Source of the DNA: Bacillus sp. SKDU12
GTDB taxonomy: Bacteria > Bacillota > Bacilli > Bacillales > Bacillaceae
Assembly (NCBI RefSeq): GCF_010093085.1
Contig: NZ_MSRC01000017.1
Span: forward strand, 124,001-188,000
Length of the DNA stretch: 64,000 nucleotides
Direction of reading: 5' to 3'
Positions 19,946-29,553 of the stretch are shown piece after piece (the first letter of the stretch is position 1; the number at the start of each line of letters is the position of its first letter). The notes under the pieces were generated by a model. It was not told where the DNA came from and searched no databases. It saw only the letters and a program-made list of their open reading frames with translations. Made by a program: the position numbers and the translations under genes.

Positions 19946-20289
19946 CCTATTTTCAAAATAAGGATAAAACAACAGGCGGGAAAATCGAAGAAAATTGCTC
20001 AGTTGAATATTAGAGGAATTTCAAGTATCGAAACCATGCTTAACAATCTGAGGAAGCGCTACGGCAACAGGGATATTCGGGTAATCTGGATAAATCATGT
20101 CGAGTAAGCTAGTGACATCGGAATTTCCTTATCATAATAAATTTTCAAAAAGAAATATAAAATACATATTTACATTCAAAAGAAAATAATAAAATTCATA
20201 AACATCTCGTTTGCGATTTTGATTTTAAAAAAGCAATGCTAAACTATAATTCACAATAAGAAGATTATGGAAGAGGTAGTTGATGAAGA
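19946..20289. other. Gap between sps and ywfA; unassigned open stretch; roc/bslB block absent
   Basis: In B. subtilis 168 this position holds bslB (yweA) and rocG-rocA-rocB-rocC, about 7 kb. Here only about 345 bp remain. A 50-codon in-frame stretch ending at 20107 reads ISSIETMLNNLRKRYGNRDI before its stop. It has no convincing ribosome site and I cannot assign it; it may be a gene fragment. The second half is AT-rich. A TATAAT at 20245-20250 is a likely -10 for ywfA, with no good -35. ACAATAAGAAGATTATGGAAGAGG precedes the ywfA start in two parts: a purine-rich GGAAGAGG lies near 20270. Confidence 0.45.
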
Positions 20290-21540
20290 ATGAACAGTAA
20301 ACGAAACGATAACATCCATACCAAACACCATTTTCCGCTATTGTTAGCACTGGCTTTAACGATGGGGGTATTTGCGGCTGGATCTGAAGAACTTGTGATT
20401 TCCCCGCTGCTGCCGAATTTAGCAACATCCTTTAGCTCAGATGTCGGTGTTCTTGCGTTATCTATCAGTATTTACGGCGTCATGATTTTTATCGGTGCGC
20501 CGCTGCTGGTTCCTTTAGGTGATAAATACTCCAGAGAACTAAGCTTACTGGCGGGGCTTATGATCTTTATCATCGGAACTGTGATATGTGCTTTAGCTCA
20601 AAATGTCTTCTTCTTTTTTTTAGGGCGTGCGCTGTCGGGTTTGGCTGCGGGAGCGTTTGTGCCGACCGCTTACGCAATTGTGGGAGATCGTGTTCCTTAT
20701 ACATATCGGGGCAAGGTGATGGGGCTGATCGTTTCAAGCTGGTCACTGGCACTGATCTTCGGTGTGCCGCTCGGATCATTGATCGGAGGCGTCCTGCATT
20801 GGAGATGGACATTCTGGATTTTTGCCTTGATGGGCGTTCTGGTTGTTCTGTTGATCCTGCTTGAGATGCGCCGTCATGATGGACATAAAAACAGCGGCAA
20901 GGAAGCAAAAGAAGAGTCGGCTGGGACATTCAGGGACGCATTGAAAGTTCCCCGCGTGCCTGTTTATATCACAATAACCTTTTGTAATATGATCGGTTTT
21001 TACGGTATGTATTCATTCTTAGGCTCCTACCTTCAAGGCATTTTCACCGGAGGAAATACAGCTGCGGGCTTATTTATTATGATTTACGGCGTCGGGTTTT
21101 CCATGAGTGTCATTACAGGGAAAATTGCCGATCGTATCGGAAAAATGCGTTCCCTTTTGATTGCACTGGGAGTCATCAGTGCGCTGCTGGCATGTTTAGC
21201 GTATACACCGGCTTCGATGGTTCTGTTTATTGTCAGCCTTTTTATCTGGGGCCTAATGCAAAGCTTGACGGTGACACTGCTCAGCACCATTTTAAGTGAC
21301 TGCTCAGAGCGTCATCGTGGAAAAGTCATGGTGTTTTACAGCCTCGCCTCGAATCTGGCTGTGACATTAGGATCTGCTTTGATGGGACCTGTATATGTGG
21401 GGTACGGGTATGCAGCAGTCGGGTTGATTTGCGCCGCTATCACAGTGCTCGGATTTGTGCTCAGCGTATGGGCGTATAAAAAGTACGGCAAGTATGAACA
21501 GAAAGTTGATCAGCCTGATTTCAATAAACAAAGTTTTTAA
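20290..21540 (+). CDS. ywfA: MFS transporter YwfA
   Basis: A 416-residue drug:proton antiporter-like major facilitator with 12 membrane spans. The first TM holds GSEELVISPLLPNLA, a loop between TM2 and TM3 contains PLGDKYSRE (MFS motif A), and TM5 carries GVPLGSLIGG (motif C of exporters). A second motif A copy, GKIADRIGKMR, follows the central loop. The substrate is unknown. In 168 it lies between rocC and bacA. Here both neighbours are missing and ywfA stands alone, convergent with hemQ. Confidence 0.85.
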   Translation: MNSKRNDNIHTKHHFPLLLALALTMGVFAAGSEELVISPLLPNLATSFSSDVGVLALSISIYGVMIFIGAPLLVPLGDKYSRELSLLAGLMIFIIGTVICALAQNVFFFFLGRALSGLAAGAFVPTAYAIVGDRVPYTYRGKVMGLIVSSWSLALIFGVPLGSLIGGVLHWRWTFWIFALMGVLVVLLILLEMRRHDGHKNSGKEAKEESAGTFRDALKVPRVPVYITITFCNMIGFYGMYSFLGSYLQGIFTGGNTAAGLFIMIYGVGFSMSVITGKIADRIGKMRSLLIALGVISALLACLAYTPASMVLFIVSLFIWGLMQSLTVTLLSTILSDCSERHRGKVMVFYSLASNLAVTLGSALMGPVYVGYGYAAVGLICAAITVLGFVLSVWAYKKYGKYEQKVDQPDFNKQSF

Positions 21541-21669
21541 CCTTCTATATAAAAGCCCTTATTGTCCAAGCTTCGCTAATGATGAAAGAAGATTGCTTTT
21601 CTGGTTTCCACCCCTTCGGATCGTAAAATAATGAATTTTGTGTATATTCTGATAAGTGGAGGTGATAAA

Positions 21670-21691
21670 CTCCCGCCGACTTGGGCGGGAG
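21670..21691 (-). terminator. Stem-loop after hemQ
   Basis: CTCCCGCC (21670-21677) pairs with GGCGGGAG (21684-21691), a strong GC stem 8 bp beyond the hemQ stop. Read in the hemQ direction it is followed by TTTATC, a weak T tract. No good terminator is seen for ywfA in the same 158-bp gap. Confidence 0.6.
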
Positions 21692-21698
21692 GAGAATA

Positions 21699-22463
21699 TT
21701 ATACATGTAGAAATTGAGAAAGTGTATCGAGCGAAAGGCGGTTGCCGACAAAAAATGAACCGAACTCACCGTAGCGGGCGCTGACTTCGTCAAAACGCAT
21801 TTCATACACAAGTTTTTTGAATTGAAGCACATCATCGCTGAATAAAGTAACGCCCCACTCGTAATCGTCAAAGCCGACTGAGCCAGTAATGATCTGCTTG
21901 ACTTTACCCGCATAGCTGCGGCCGATTAAGCCATGGCTTCTCATCAAGTTTCTGCGTTCTTCCATTGAAAGCATGTACCAGTTGTCATTGCCGGATCTTC
22001 TTTTATCCATTGGATAGAAGCACACATATTTTGATTCAGGCAGTTCAGGATAAAGGCGTGCGCGCACATGAGGATTTTCGTATGGGTCGCCGTCACCGCT
22101 TGCCAAGTAGTTGCTCAGCTCTACCACTGATACGTAGGAGTAAGCCGGGATGGTGAACTCAGCAAGTCTTGATTTATTGAATTCGAGCTCAATTTCATTT
22201 AATTCTTCCATTGTAGGGCGAAGAATCATCAGCATAAAATCAGCCTTTTGACCGACGATGCTGTAAAGAGTTTGTGATCCTTTTCCTTCTTTTTGGGCCA
22301 CTCCCCACTTTTCAAGCAATCCTGTGAATTCATGGATGATAGATTGGCGCTCATCACTGGACAGCATCTTCCAGGAAGTCCAGTCCATTGTGCGGAAATC
22401 ATGAAGCGCATACCAGCCGTCAAGCGTTTTCGCAGCTTCATTTGTCATTTGCTGTTCACTCAT
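21699..22463 (-). CDS. hemQ: Coproheme decarboxylase HemQ
   Basis: The last enzyme of the coproporphyrin-dependent heme pathway of Firmicutes, oxidatively decarboxylating coproheme III to heme b with peroxide. It is a 254-residue chlorite-dismutase-like protein. It shows [20 protein letters not shown] with the reactive tyrosine (about residue 145), then [20 protein letters not shown] with the proximal heme histidine (about 172) and [14 protein letters not shown]. It diverges from pta; the two share a 270-bp control region. It was formerly ywfI. Confidence 0.93.
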   Translation of the reverse strand: MSEQQMTNEAAKTLDGWYALHDFRTMDWTSWKMLSSDERQSIIHEFTGLLEKWGVAQKEGKGSQTLYSIVGQKADFMLMILRPTMEELNEIELEFNKSRLAEFTIPAYSYVSVVELSNYLASGDGDPYENPHVRARLYPELPESKYVCFYPMDKRRSGNDNWYMLSMEERRNLMRSHGLIGRSYAGKVKQIITGSVGFDDYEWGVTLFSDDVLQFKKLVYEMRFDEVSARYGEFGSFFVGNRLSLDTLSQFLHV

Positions 22464-22633
22464 TTATCTTCACTCCTATTGTCTTTTCATAGTTGCCTTC
22501 ACTATACCATAGTTTATCCGATTCTACTGTGGAGAAACCTTGAACATCCCATCTGTATAACTCCATAAAAATAAGAGAAACTATAAGGGAAAATGGAGCT
22601 GCTTTAATTAATTTAAAAAATAGGATTTTTTCG

Positions 22634-22647
22634 TGAAAGCGCTATAA
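22634..22647 (+). promoter_or_regulatory. cre site (CcpA) upstream of pta
   Basis: TGAAAGCGCTATAA resembles the cre consensus and lies 85 bp before the pta start codon. In B. subtilis CcpA activates pta from an upstream cre of this sequence during growth on glucose (overflow metabolism). Confidence 0.75.
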
Positions 22648-22731
22648 TGAAAGTTGGCTGTTTGAATTTGATTGGAAGAAGAGTATGCTAGTAAAGAAAG
22701 CGTTTTTGTAACTTTTTGAGGAGGTTTTATT

Positions 22732-23703
22732 GTGGCAGATTTATTTTCAACAGTGCAAGAAAAAGTAGCTGGAAAAGCCGTTAAAATTGTATTCCCTGAA
22801 GGATTAGATGAGCGTATTTTAGAAGCGGTCAGCAAGCTTGCAGAAAACAAAGTGCTGAATCCGATTGTGATCGGCAATGAAAATGAGATCCAAACAAAAG
22901 CAAAAGAACTAAACCTGACGCTTAACGGCGTTGAGATTTATGATCCTCATACATATGAAGGTATGGAAGACCTTGTCCAAGCATTCGTGGAGCGCCGTAA
23001 AGGCAAAGCGACAGAAGAACAAGCTCGAAAAGCGTTATTAGACGAGAACTACTTTGGTACAATGCTTGTGTATAAAGGCCTTGCACACGGACTTGTTAGC
23101 GGAGCGGCGCATTCAACAGCCGACACCGTTCGTCCGGCTCTTCAAATCATTAAAACAAAAGAAGGCGTGAAAAAGACTTCTGGCGTATTTATCATGGCTC
23201 GCGGAGAAGAGCAATACGTATTCGCAGATTGTGCCATCAACATTGCGCCTGACAGCCAGGATCTGGCCGAGATTGCGATAGAAAGCGCCAATACGGCAAA
23301 AATGTTCGACATTGAGCCGCGCGTAGCTATGCTAAGCTTCTCTACAAAAGGCTCAGCAAAGTCTGATGAAACAGAAAAAGTAGCAAATGCTGTGGAAATC
23401 GCGAAGGAAAAAGCGCCTGAATTGACACTTGACGGCGAATTCCAATTCGATGCCGCGTTTGTTCCATCTGTAGCAGAGAAAAAAGCACCGGATTCCGAGA
23501 TTAAAGGGAATGCTAACGTATTCGTATTCCCGAGCCTTGAAGCAGGAAATATCGGCTATAAAATCGCTCAGCGTTTGGGTAATTTTGAAGCTGTAGGACC
23601 AATCCTGCAAGGTTTAAATATGCCTGTAAACGACCTTTCAAGAGGGTGTAACGCAGAAGATGTTTATAACCTCGCATTAATTACAGCGGTGCAAGCATTG
23701 TAA
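22732..23703 (+). CDS. pta: Phosphate acetyltransferase
   Basis: Converts acetyl-CoA and phosphate to acetyl phosphate in the acetate overflow pathway (with AckA). A 323-residue short-type Pta. It shows KIVFPEGLDERILEAVSKL at the N-terminus, GLVSGAAHSTADTVRPALQ (the phosphate/CoA-binding region, about 125-143), and a C-terminal FPSLEAGNIGYKIAQRLG and GPILQGLNMPVNDLSRG. The start is GTG 22732 behind GAGGAGG. It is carbon-regulated through the upstream cre and ends in a strong terminator. Confidence 0.96.
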   Translation: MADLFSTVQEKVAGKAVKIVFPEGLDERILEAVSKLAENKVLNPIVIGNENEIQTKAKELNLTLNGVEIYDPHTYEGMEDLVQAFVERRKGKATEEQARKALLDENYFGTMLVYKGLAHGLVSGAAHSTADTVRPALQIIKTKEGVKKTSGVFIMARGEEQYVFADCAINIAPDSQDLAEIAIESANTAKMFDIEPRVAMLSFSTKGSAKSDETEKVANAVEIAKEKAPELTLDGEFQFDAAFVPSVAEKKAPDSEIKGNANVFVFPSLEAGNIGYKIAQRLGNFEAVGPILQGLNMPVNDLSRGCNAEDVYNLALITAVQAL

Positions 23704-23719
23704 TCAAAATGAAGACGAT

Positions 23720-23750
23720 GGCAGTTCTCTTCGGAGGGCTGCCTTTTTTT
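23720..23750 (+). terminator. Terminator after pta
   Basis: A 10-bp stem (23720-23729 with 23734-23743, two G-U pairs) closed by a TTCG tetraloop is followed by seven T. Confidence 0.9.
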
Positions 23751-23848
23751 GCGCCTCCGAATCGTCTTCTTTACCAAGCCAGATGATATAAGTACAATAA
23801 AGAAAACTGATCATAACCATTATTCTATTAATGACAGGGGTGGGGTTT

Positions 23849-24748
23849 TTGTATTATGACGTGCTGAAAACGTTTATAGCGGTAGTAGAAGAAAAAAACT
23901 TCACAAAAGCGGCGGAAAAGCTGATGATCTCCCAGCCCAGCGTCAGTCTGCATATCAAAAATCTTGAGAAGGAATTTCAAACGGCTCTCCTGAACCGGTC
24001 GCCCAAGCACTTTACGACAACGCCCACAGGTGACATATTGTATCAAAGAGCAAAGCAAATGGTATTTCTCTATGAACAAGCAAAGACTGAAATCTATGCG
24101 CATCATCACTATGTGAAGGGTGAATTGAAAATCGCTGCCAGCTTTACGATCGGAGAGTATATTCTTCCACCGCTTCTGGCCCAGCTGCAGAGACTGTATC
24201 CAGAGCTGAACCTCGATGTCATGATCGGCAATACAAAGGAGGTCAGTGAGCGTGTGCGGATGCTGCAGGCTGATATCGGGCTGATTGAAGGACATACAAA
24301 CGAAAACGAACTGGAAATTGAACCGTTCATGGAGGATGAAATGTGCATCGCTGCGCCTAATCAGCATCCGCTGGCCGGACAGAAAGACATTTCAATCACC
24401 GATTTGCAAAACGAAGCATGGGTAACAAGGGAAAAAGGCTCCGGAACGAGAGAGTATCTCGATCATGTGCTCAGCTCTAATGGACTGCGGCCGAAGTCAA
24501 TGTTCACCATCAGCAGCAATCAAGGCGTAAAAGAAGCGGTGATTAGCGGCATGGGGCTGTCCGTTCTATCCAGAAGCGTGCTGCATAAGGATTTGATTCA
24601 CCGTGACATTTCAATTCTTCATATAAAAGACATCTCGTTAAAGCGCAAGCTGTCGTATATTCATTCTCCACTTATGGAAAATACGAAAAATAAAGAAATT
24701 TTTATTACGATGCTGAAAAGCAATTTTCAATCACAGCGGCTGAAATGA
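23849..24748 (+). CDS. cysL: LysR-family regulator CysL
   Basis: A LysR-type activator; in B. subtilis CysL (YwfK) activates cysJI (sulfite reductase) and controls itself. The N-terminal helix-turn-helix FTKAAEKLMISQPSVSLHIK is followed by the co-inducer-binding domain (ELKIAASFTIGEYILPPLLA, later TREKGSGTREYLDHVL). I choose TTG 23849, preceded by GGGGTGGGG, giving 299 residues. The frame also offers GTG 23840 and ATG 23831, with no better ribosome site. Confidence 0.9.
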   Translation: MYYDVLKTFIAVVEEKNFTKAAEKLMISQPSVSLHIKNLEKEFQTALLNRSPKHFTTTPTGDILYQRAKQMVFLYEQAKTEIYAHHHYVKGELKIAASFTIGEYILPPLLAQLQRLYPELNLDVMIGNTKEVSERVRMLQADIGLIEGHTNENELEIEPFMEDEMCIAAPNQHPLAGQKDISITDLQNEAWVTREKGSGTREYLDHVLSSNGLRPKSMFTISSNQGVKEAVISGMGLSVLSRSVLHKDLIHRDISILHIKDISLKRKLSYIHSPLMENTKNKEIFITMLKSNFQSQRLK

Positions 24749-24795
24749 TATAATAGTTTTCGTTTAAAAGCCTAACATGAAAGGGTTTTACATAG

Positions 24796-25641
24796 ATGGC
24801 AAACCAACCGATTGATTTACTGATGCAGCCGACATGGAGAGTCATTGACCAATCCAGTCTCGGCCCTTTATTTGACGCGAAGCAATCCTTCGCAATGGAT
24901 GATACGCTGTGCCTGTCCGTCGGAAAAGGCATGTCGCCGGCGACAGCGCGTTCATGGGTGCACCACGATACAATTGTCCTTGGAATTCAGGATACGCGCC
25001 TCCCGTTTTTGCAGGATGGCATCTCCTTGCTGGAGAACGAAGGACACCGCGTCATCGTACGCAATTCAGGCGGTCTTGCCGTCGTTTTGGATGAAGGCGT
25101 GTTAAATATTTCTCTCATATTCAAGGACGAAAAGAAAGGCATCGACATAGACAAAGGCTACGAAGCGATGGTTGAGCTGATGAGACGGATGCTAAAGCCA
25201 TACAACGCAAAGATCGAAGCATATGAAATTGCAGGATCTTATTGTCCCGGAAGTTATGACCTCAGCATCAATGGCAAAAAATTCGCCGGCATTTCACAAC
25301 GGCGCGTTCGCGGCGGAGTCGCTGTTCAGATTTATCTTTGCGCGGATAAGAGCGGCAGTGAAAGAGCTGATTTGATCAGACGATTCTACCAAGCGGCGCT
25401 AAAGGACAAACAAAACGATAAAAAAGGCGTCTATCCGGAGATTCAGCCGGAAACGATGGCGTCCTTAAGCGAGCTTCTGCAAACAGACATCTCCGTACAA
25501 GACCTAATGCTCGCTTTGCTGACCGAATTAAAAGCGTTAAGCAGTCAGCTTTATTCAGCAGGATTGTCCACTGATGAGGAAATAGAATTTGAGAAAAACC
25601 TCATCCGGATGGCTGAGCGGAATGCAAAGGTATTTGGCTGA
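24796..25641 (+). CDS. lipL: Octanoyl-[GcvH]:protein N-octanoyltransferase LipL
   Basis: Transfers octanoyl groups from GcvH to E2 subunits of 2-oxoacid dehydrogenases during lipoate synthesis. The 281-residue protein has the lipoate/biotin ligase fold, with [20 protein letters not shown] near residue 78 and the catalytic cysteine in [18 protein letters not shown] (about residue 150), together with the family lysine in the same block. It lies 47 bp after cysL and has its own ribosome site AAAGGG. It is followed by a terminator. Confidence 0.93.
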   Translation: MANQPIDLLMQPTWRVIDQSSLGPLFDAKQSFAMDDTLCLSVGKGMSPATARSWVHHDTIVLGIQDTRLPFLQDGISLLENEGHRVIVRNSGGLAVVLDEGVLNISLIFKDEKKGIDIDKGYEAMVELMRRMLKPYNAKIEAYEIAGSYCPGSYDLSINGKKFAGISQRRVRGGVAVQIYLCADKSGSERADLIRRFYQAALKDKQNDKKGVYPEIQPETMASLSELLQTDISVQDLMLALLTELKALSSQLYSAGLSTDEEIEFEKNLIRMAERNAKVFG

Positions 25642-25650
25642 GCGTTCTTC

Positions 25651-25686
25651 GCATGCCAGCTGTATCAGGCCGGCATGCATTTTTTA
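25651..25686 (+). terminator. Terminator after lipL
   Basis: GCATGCC (25651-25657) pairs with GGCATGC (25672-25678), followed by ATTTTTTATTT. Confidence 0.8.
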
Positions 25687-25804
25687 TTTCCAGCGGCATT
25701 TTATCCTCAATAATCTTATTTTCAGATAAACCCTTCTTACGTACAGACAACCGTGACTAAAAAGAAAAACGATATCGGCATCCATATACAAAGGGGAGAG
25801 GCAG

Positions 25805-26695
25805 ATGAAAGGGAATGTTTACAGCTTGTTTGTGTTGATCGCAGCTTTTTTGTGGGGAACGACGGGAACTGTTCAGGCGCTGGCTCCGGAAAGCTCTACA
25901 CCACTGGCTTTCGGAGCGTTCAGATTATTAATAGGAGGAAGCGCCATGCTGCTTGCCGTTTGGATCAGCCGGGAGCTTCACATAAAAAATTGGTCATGGC
26001 CGCTCGTATTATCAGCAGCGATTTGTATGGCATGCTACCAGCCGCTGTTTTTCACAGCTGTTCAAGAAACGGGAATTGCGGTCGGGACTGTGATCGCGAT
26101 CGGCAGTGCGCCTATCATTGCCGGAAGCATAGAGTGGGCTGTATTGAAAAAACGCCCGCGAAACGCTTGGTGGCTCGCGACTGTACTGGCTTTAGCGGGT
26201 TGCTGGCTCCTATTTTCCGACAGTTCGAACATTCGGATTGATGTAGCTGGTGTTTGTATGGCACTTGGGGCTGGAGCTTCTTTTGCAGGCTATACGCTCA
26301 TCAGTAAAGTGATGATGAAAAAACAGCCTCCGCGAGCGACTTCCGCCGTTGTCTTTATGATTAGCGCCATCATGCTGATACCGCTTTTATGGCAGTCGGA
26401 TATCTCGTGGATATGGACACCGAGAGGATTGGGAACGAGTCTTTACATCGGTCTAATCGCAACATGCGCCGCATACTTTTTGTTTGCGAAAGGGCTTACC
26501 GGAGTCCCGGCTTCTGCGGCGGTTACGCTGTCTTTAGCTGAACCGCTGACAGCCTCATTGCTGGGCGTGTTTTTCATCGGAGAAAGGCTTTCACTTTCTT
26601 CGTGGTTCGGTATCGCACTGATGCTTCTAGGGCTTCTCGTCATTTCCGCCATGCCTCGAAAACAAAAAACGGCTGAGACCGCCCATGTGACTTAA
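25805..26695 (+). CDS. ywfM: EamA/DMT-family transporter YwfM
   Basis: A 296-residue drug/metabolite transporter-type membrane protein with ten spans in two EamA repeats. The first repeat starts LFVLIAAFLWGTTGTVQAL, and the second ends with SLAEPLTASLLGVFFIGERL, a signature of the family. The substrate is unknown. GGGGAGAGG upstream of ATG 25805 gives a strong ribosome site. Confidence 0.85.
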   Translation: MKGNVYSLFVLIAAFLWGTTGTVQALAPESSTPLAFGAFRLLIGGSAMLLAVWISRELHIKNWSWPLVLSAAICMACYQPLFFTAVQETGIAVGTVIAIGSAPIIAGSIEWAVLKKRPRNAWWLATVLALAGCWLLFSDSSNIRIDVAGVCMALGAGASFAGYTLISKVMMKKQPPRATSAVVFMISAIMLIPLLWQSDISWIWTPRGLGTSLYIGLIATCAAYFLFAKGLTGVPASAAVTLSLAEPLTASLLGVFFIGERLSLSSWFGIALMLLGLLVISAMPRKQKTAETAHVT

Positions 26696-26752
26696 TAGAT
26701 TCCCATAAGCTTGGCCTCATTTTACAAGAATAACGAGCCGCTGCAAAATGCT

Positions 26753-26787
26753 AAAATCTTCTTTTCTCAAAAGAAAAAGGAGATTTT
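26753..26787. terminator. AT-rich hairpin after ywfM
   Basis: AAAATCTTCTTTTCT (26753-26767) pairs imperfectly with AGAAAAAGGAGATTTT (26772-26787). It may end ywfM transcription; the T tract is poor. Confidence 0.45.
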
Positions 26788-26797
26788 GCACAGAACG

Positions 26798-26830
26798 AAA
26801 ATCCCAAAACCAACTGATGGTTTGGGATTT
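26798..26830 (-). terminator. Terminator after rsfA
   Basis: AAATCCCAAAACCA (26798-26811) pairs with TGGTTTGGGATTT (26818-26830) with one bulge. Read on the minus strand the stem is followed by a T-rich stretch, 8 bp beyond the rsfA stop. Confidence 0.7.
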
Positions 26831-26837
26831 TGTTAAC

Positions 26838-27617
26838 TCATTCTGCCATTTTTTCCAAATTGCCGTTCCGATCCATTTTAAAGGACGGAGAGGCATGTTC
26901 ATCTTCTTCAAATAAAACTAGTTTTCTGGCTCTATTCATAATTTTCACCAAGGTTTCATAATCTTCTTGGATTGTTTTTTGGTCTTTTTCAAGCTTTTGG
27001 ACGTCTGCCTCAAGCTGTTCCGTTTTGCTTTGTAATGCCTGGTTTTCTTTCTTTAAGCGCTCATTTTCCATTTTTAATGCCGATGATTGCTCGTTATTGC
27101 CTTCGTAATTCTGCAGGAAGCGGATTACATCATTCATCGTGAGCTCCGGCGCGGCTACAGGTGCTTGAGGAGACAATAAGTGTGATAAACTAGCTAACTC
27201 TTCCTTAAAGCTTTCATCCACAAAAGGCATGTGTTCGCCTGACATGAAAGGCTGCTGCTCATGTTCAGCTGCCGGGGTGTTTCTTTTAACCGGTTCCTCT
27301 GCAGCAGTTTCTTGAATGATTTCAGGATCAACCGCAGGAGGCTGATATAATAGTCTTTTTTTCGCTGACTGCCCGTTCCCGAGCGCTCTCATCCGCTGCT
27401 TTCGCTGTTTTTTCGCAAGCTGAAGCGCTTTTTCATATTGATGGCGGACGACCGCGTTCCATCTAAATCCACACGCGGCAGAAGTCCGGTTTAATTTATC
27501 TCCGACTTCTTCAAAGGCGTTCAGCTGAGTGCTGCCCTCCCTCACATGCCGAAGCACTGTTTCGGCTAAAAGTAGATCATTTTCTTCTGACCAAGCGTCT
27601 TGTCGCTGTTTTGTCAT
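26838..27617 (-). CDS. rsfA: Prespore-specific regulator RsfA
   Basis: A 259-residue regulator that fine-tunes sigma-F-dependent genes in the forespore (B. subtilis knowledge, formerly ywfN). The N-terminal Myb/SANT-like domain reads [20 protein letters not shown] and [20 protein letters not shown] (residues about 5-62). A basic stretch, a Pro/Glu-rich linker, and a long coiled coil (about 170-230: [20 protein letters not shown]) follow. It is transcribed alone. No clear sigma-F promoter was scored. Confidence 0.88.
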   Translation of the reverse strand: MTKQRQDAWSEENDLLLAETVLRHVREGSTQLNAFEEVGDKLNRTSAACGFRWNAVVRHQYEKALQLAKKQRKQRMRALGNGQSAKKRLLYQPPAVDPEIIQETAAEEPVKRNTPAAEHEQQPFMSGEHMPFVDESFKEELASLSHLLSPQAPVAAPELTMNDVIRFLQNYEGNNEQSSALKMENERLKKENQALQSKTEQLEADVQKLEKDQKTIQEDYETLVKIMNRARKLVLFEEDEHASPSFKMDRNGNLEKMAE

Positions 27618-27830
27618 TTATCTCAACTCCCATTTTTCTTTTCATGGTATTAGAATGTCCAGTTTGAAAAATATTTATACAAGTTGGCTGAAAGAATAGG
27701 AGATACGAAGGATGGAGCGGCTTGCAGGAACAGTTGAATCCTTGTAAAATGACATGTGATGTGATTTTTTTAAAAAGCGATTTTAGGTTATGCACATAGA
27801 TGAACATAGAAATGAAGGGAAGCGTACGTC

Positions 27831-28052
27831 ATGGCTAATGAATTTCGAGTGTGTGATGATTGCCAAGCCACTAATATCAAAACATTGCTGCCGCGTTTAA
27901 AAGAAGTGGACCCGGATGCAAAGATTGAGGTAGGGTGCCAATCTTATTGCGGGCCCGGACGAAAAAAATCATTTGCTTTTGTAAACAATCGCCCGCTGTC
28001 AGCTCCGACAGAGGATGAGCTGATTGACAAAGTAAAAAAGAAAATTAAATAG
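27831..28052 (+). CDS. ywzC: DUF1450 (YuzB-like) small protein
   Basis: A 73-residue protein with conserved cysteines in [12 protein letters not shown] and [20 protein letters not shown]. The pattern resembles the DUF1450/YuzB family, with a thioredoxin-like ferredoxin outline and probable metal or redox role. GAAGGGAAG precedes ATG 27831. The symbol follows the position next to rsfA in B. subtilis and is the less certain part. It is followed by a terminator. Confidence 0.65.
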   Translation: MANEFRVCDDCQATNIKTLLPRLKEVDPDAKIEVGCQSYCGPGRKKSFAFVNNRPLSAPTEDELIDKVKKKIK

Positions 28053-28071
28053 TCAAAACTTATTTTTTCAT

Positions 28072-28100
28072 AGCCTTGGCCCTCAGGTCAGGCTTTTTTG
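28072..28100 (+). terminator. Terminator after the DUF1450 gene
   Basis: AGCCTTGGCC (28072-28081) pairs with GGTCAGGCT (28086-28094) with one bulge, followed by TTTTT. Confidence 0.75.
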
Positions 28101-28216
28101 CTTCACATTATATCTTTTTCGTAAAGATGGAACAAATCGCCGGGCAAATTCAAGGATGTTTTCAAAGAATAGAGTCGATATAATAGAAACACGGCTAAAA
28201 AAAAGAGGGAATGACG

Positions 28217-29518
28217 ATGGCGTATCCAAATGGAAAATTATCAGAAGAAAAAGTGTTTAAAGATCCGGTGCACCGTTATGTTCATGTGCGGGACAAGCTG
28301 ATATGGGATTTGATCGGAACCCGCGAATTTCAGCGTCTCCGCAGAATTAAGCAGCTCGGCACGACGTATTTGACGTTCCACGGGGCTGAGCACAGCCGGT
28401 TTAATCATTCTCTCGGTGTCTATGAAATTGTCAGGAGAATGGTTGATGACGTCTTTAAAGGCCGCCCTGAATGGGATGACAGTGAGCGCGAACTCTGTTT
28501 GGCCGCGGCGCTGCTTCATGATCTCGGGCACGGGCCGTTTTCGCATTCATTTGAAAAAGTTTTTCATCTTGACCATGAAGAATTTACAAGAGATATTATT
28601 TTGGGGGACACAGAGGTCAATCAGGTGCTTAGAAAAGTGAGTCCGAGTTTCCCGCAGGATGTTGCTGAAGTCATTGCCAAAACTTATAAAAACAAACAAG
28701 TGGTCAGCCTGATTTCGAGTCAGATAGATGCAGACCGCATGGACTACCTTCAGCGTGACGCTTATTATACGGGCGTCAGCTACGGCCATTTTGATATGGA
28801 ACGGATTCTTCGGGTGATGCGGCCGCGTGAGGATCAGATCGTCATTAAAGAAAGCGGGATGCACGCTGTCGAAGACTATATCATGAGCCGCTACCAAATG
28901 TACTGGCAAGTGTATTTCCATCCTGTGACAAGAAGTGCAGAGGTCATCTTAACGAAGATTCTTCACAGAGCGAAGCAGCTGCACGATGAAGGCTATGTCT
29001 TCACTCACGCTCCGGTTCACTTCTATTCTATTTTTGAAGGGAAATTGATACTGGAGGATTATGTGAAGCTTGATGAATCTATTATTTTATATTATTTCCA
29101 GGCTTGGGAGGATGAAGAGGACGAGATTTTGTCCGATTTGTGCCGCAGGTTCATTAACCGCCAGCTGTTCCAATACGTTGAATTCAATCCGAATGAAGAA
29201 ATGTCGGCTTATTTTGAGCTGACTTCATTGTTCAAAGAGGCGGGAATCGATCCGAATTATTATTTGGTCGTCGATTCTTCTTCAGACCTGCCGTACGACT
29301 TTTACCGTCCGGGGGAGGAAGAGGAGCGTCTGCCGATCCACCTTTTGACGCAAAACGGCCAAATTAAAGAGCTGTCCAGACAATCTGCTATTGTAGAGTC
29401 CATTTCCGGAAAACGGCGGACGGACCACAAACTGTATTATCCGAAGGACTTGATTTGTGATAGCTCTGAACATCCGGAAGCGAAAATGAAAATCCGGCAG
29501 CTGCTGGGACTGACATAG
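28217..29518 (+). CDS. ywfO: HD-domain phosphohydrolase YwfO
   Basis: A 433-residue HD-superfamily protein related to dNTP triphosphohydrolases. GAEHSRFNHSLGVYEI supplies the first histidine, LHDLGHGPFSHSFEKVF the HD pair (about residues 97-113), and SSQIDADRMDYLQRDAYYTG the last aspartate, so the metal site is complete. The natural substrate in this group is uncertain. The start is ATG 28217, giving the N-terminus MAYPNGKL and a proper distance from AGAGGGA; an ATG 6 bp earlier is too close. It probably forms an operon with ywgA. Confidence 0.88.
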   Translation: MAYPNGKLSEEKVFKDPVHRYVHVRDKLIWDLIGTREFQRLRRIKQLGTTYLTFHGAEHSRFNHSLGVYEIVRRMVDDVFKGRPEWDDSERELCLAAALLHDLGHGPFSHSFEKVFHLDHEEFTRDIILGDTEVNQVLRKVSPSFPQDVAEVIAKTYKNKQVVSLISSQIDADRMDYLQRDAYYTGVSYGHFDMERILRVMRPREDQIVIKESGMHAVEDYIMSRYQMYWQVYFHPVTRSAEVILTKILHRAKQLHDEGYVFTHAPVHFYSIFEGKLILEDYVKLDESIILYYFQAWEDEEDEILSDLCRRFINRQLFQYVEFNPNEEMSAYFELTSLFKEAGIDPNYYLVVDSSSDLPYDFYRPGEEEERLPIHLLTQNGQIKELSRQSAIVESISGKRRTDHKLYYPKDLICDSSEHPEAKMKIRQLLGLT

Positions 29519-29553
29519 AAACTGGAAAGAAGGAAAAAGGAGATGTCGGGAAT

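Noticed and set aside
21545..21660. A minus-strand stretch ending in SEAWTIRAFI, as a possible bac-gene remnant
   Set aside because: It does not resemble any Bac protein I remember and has no start of its own before the hemQ hairpin; left unassigned.
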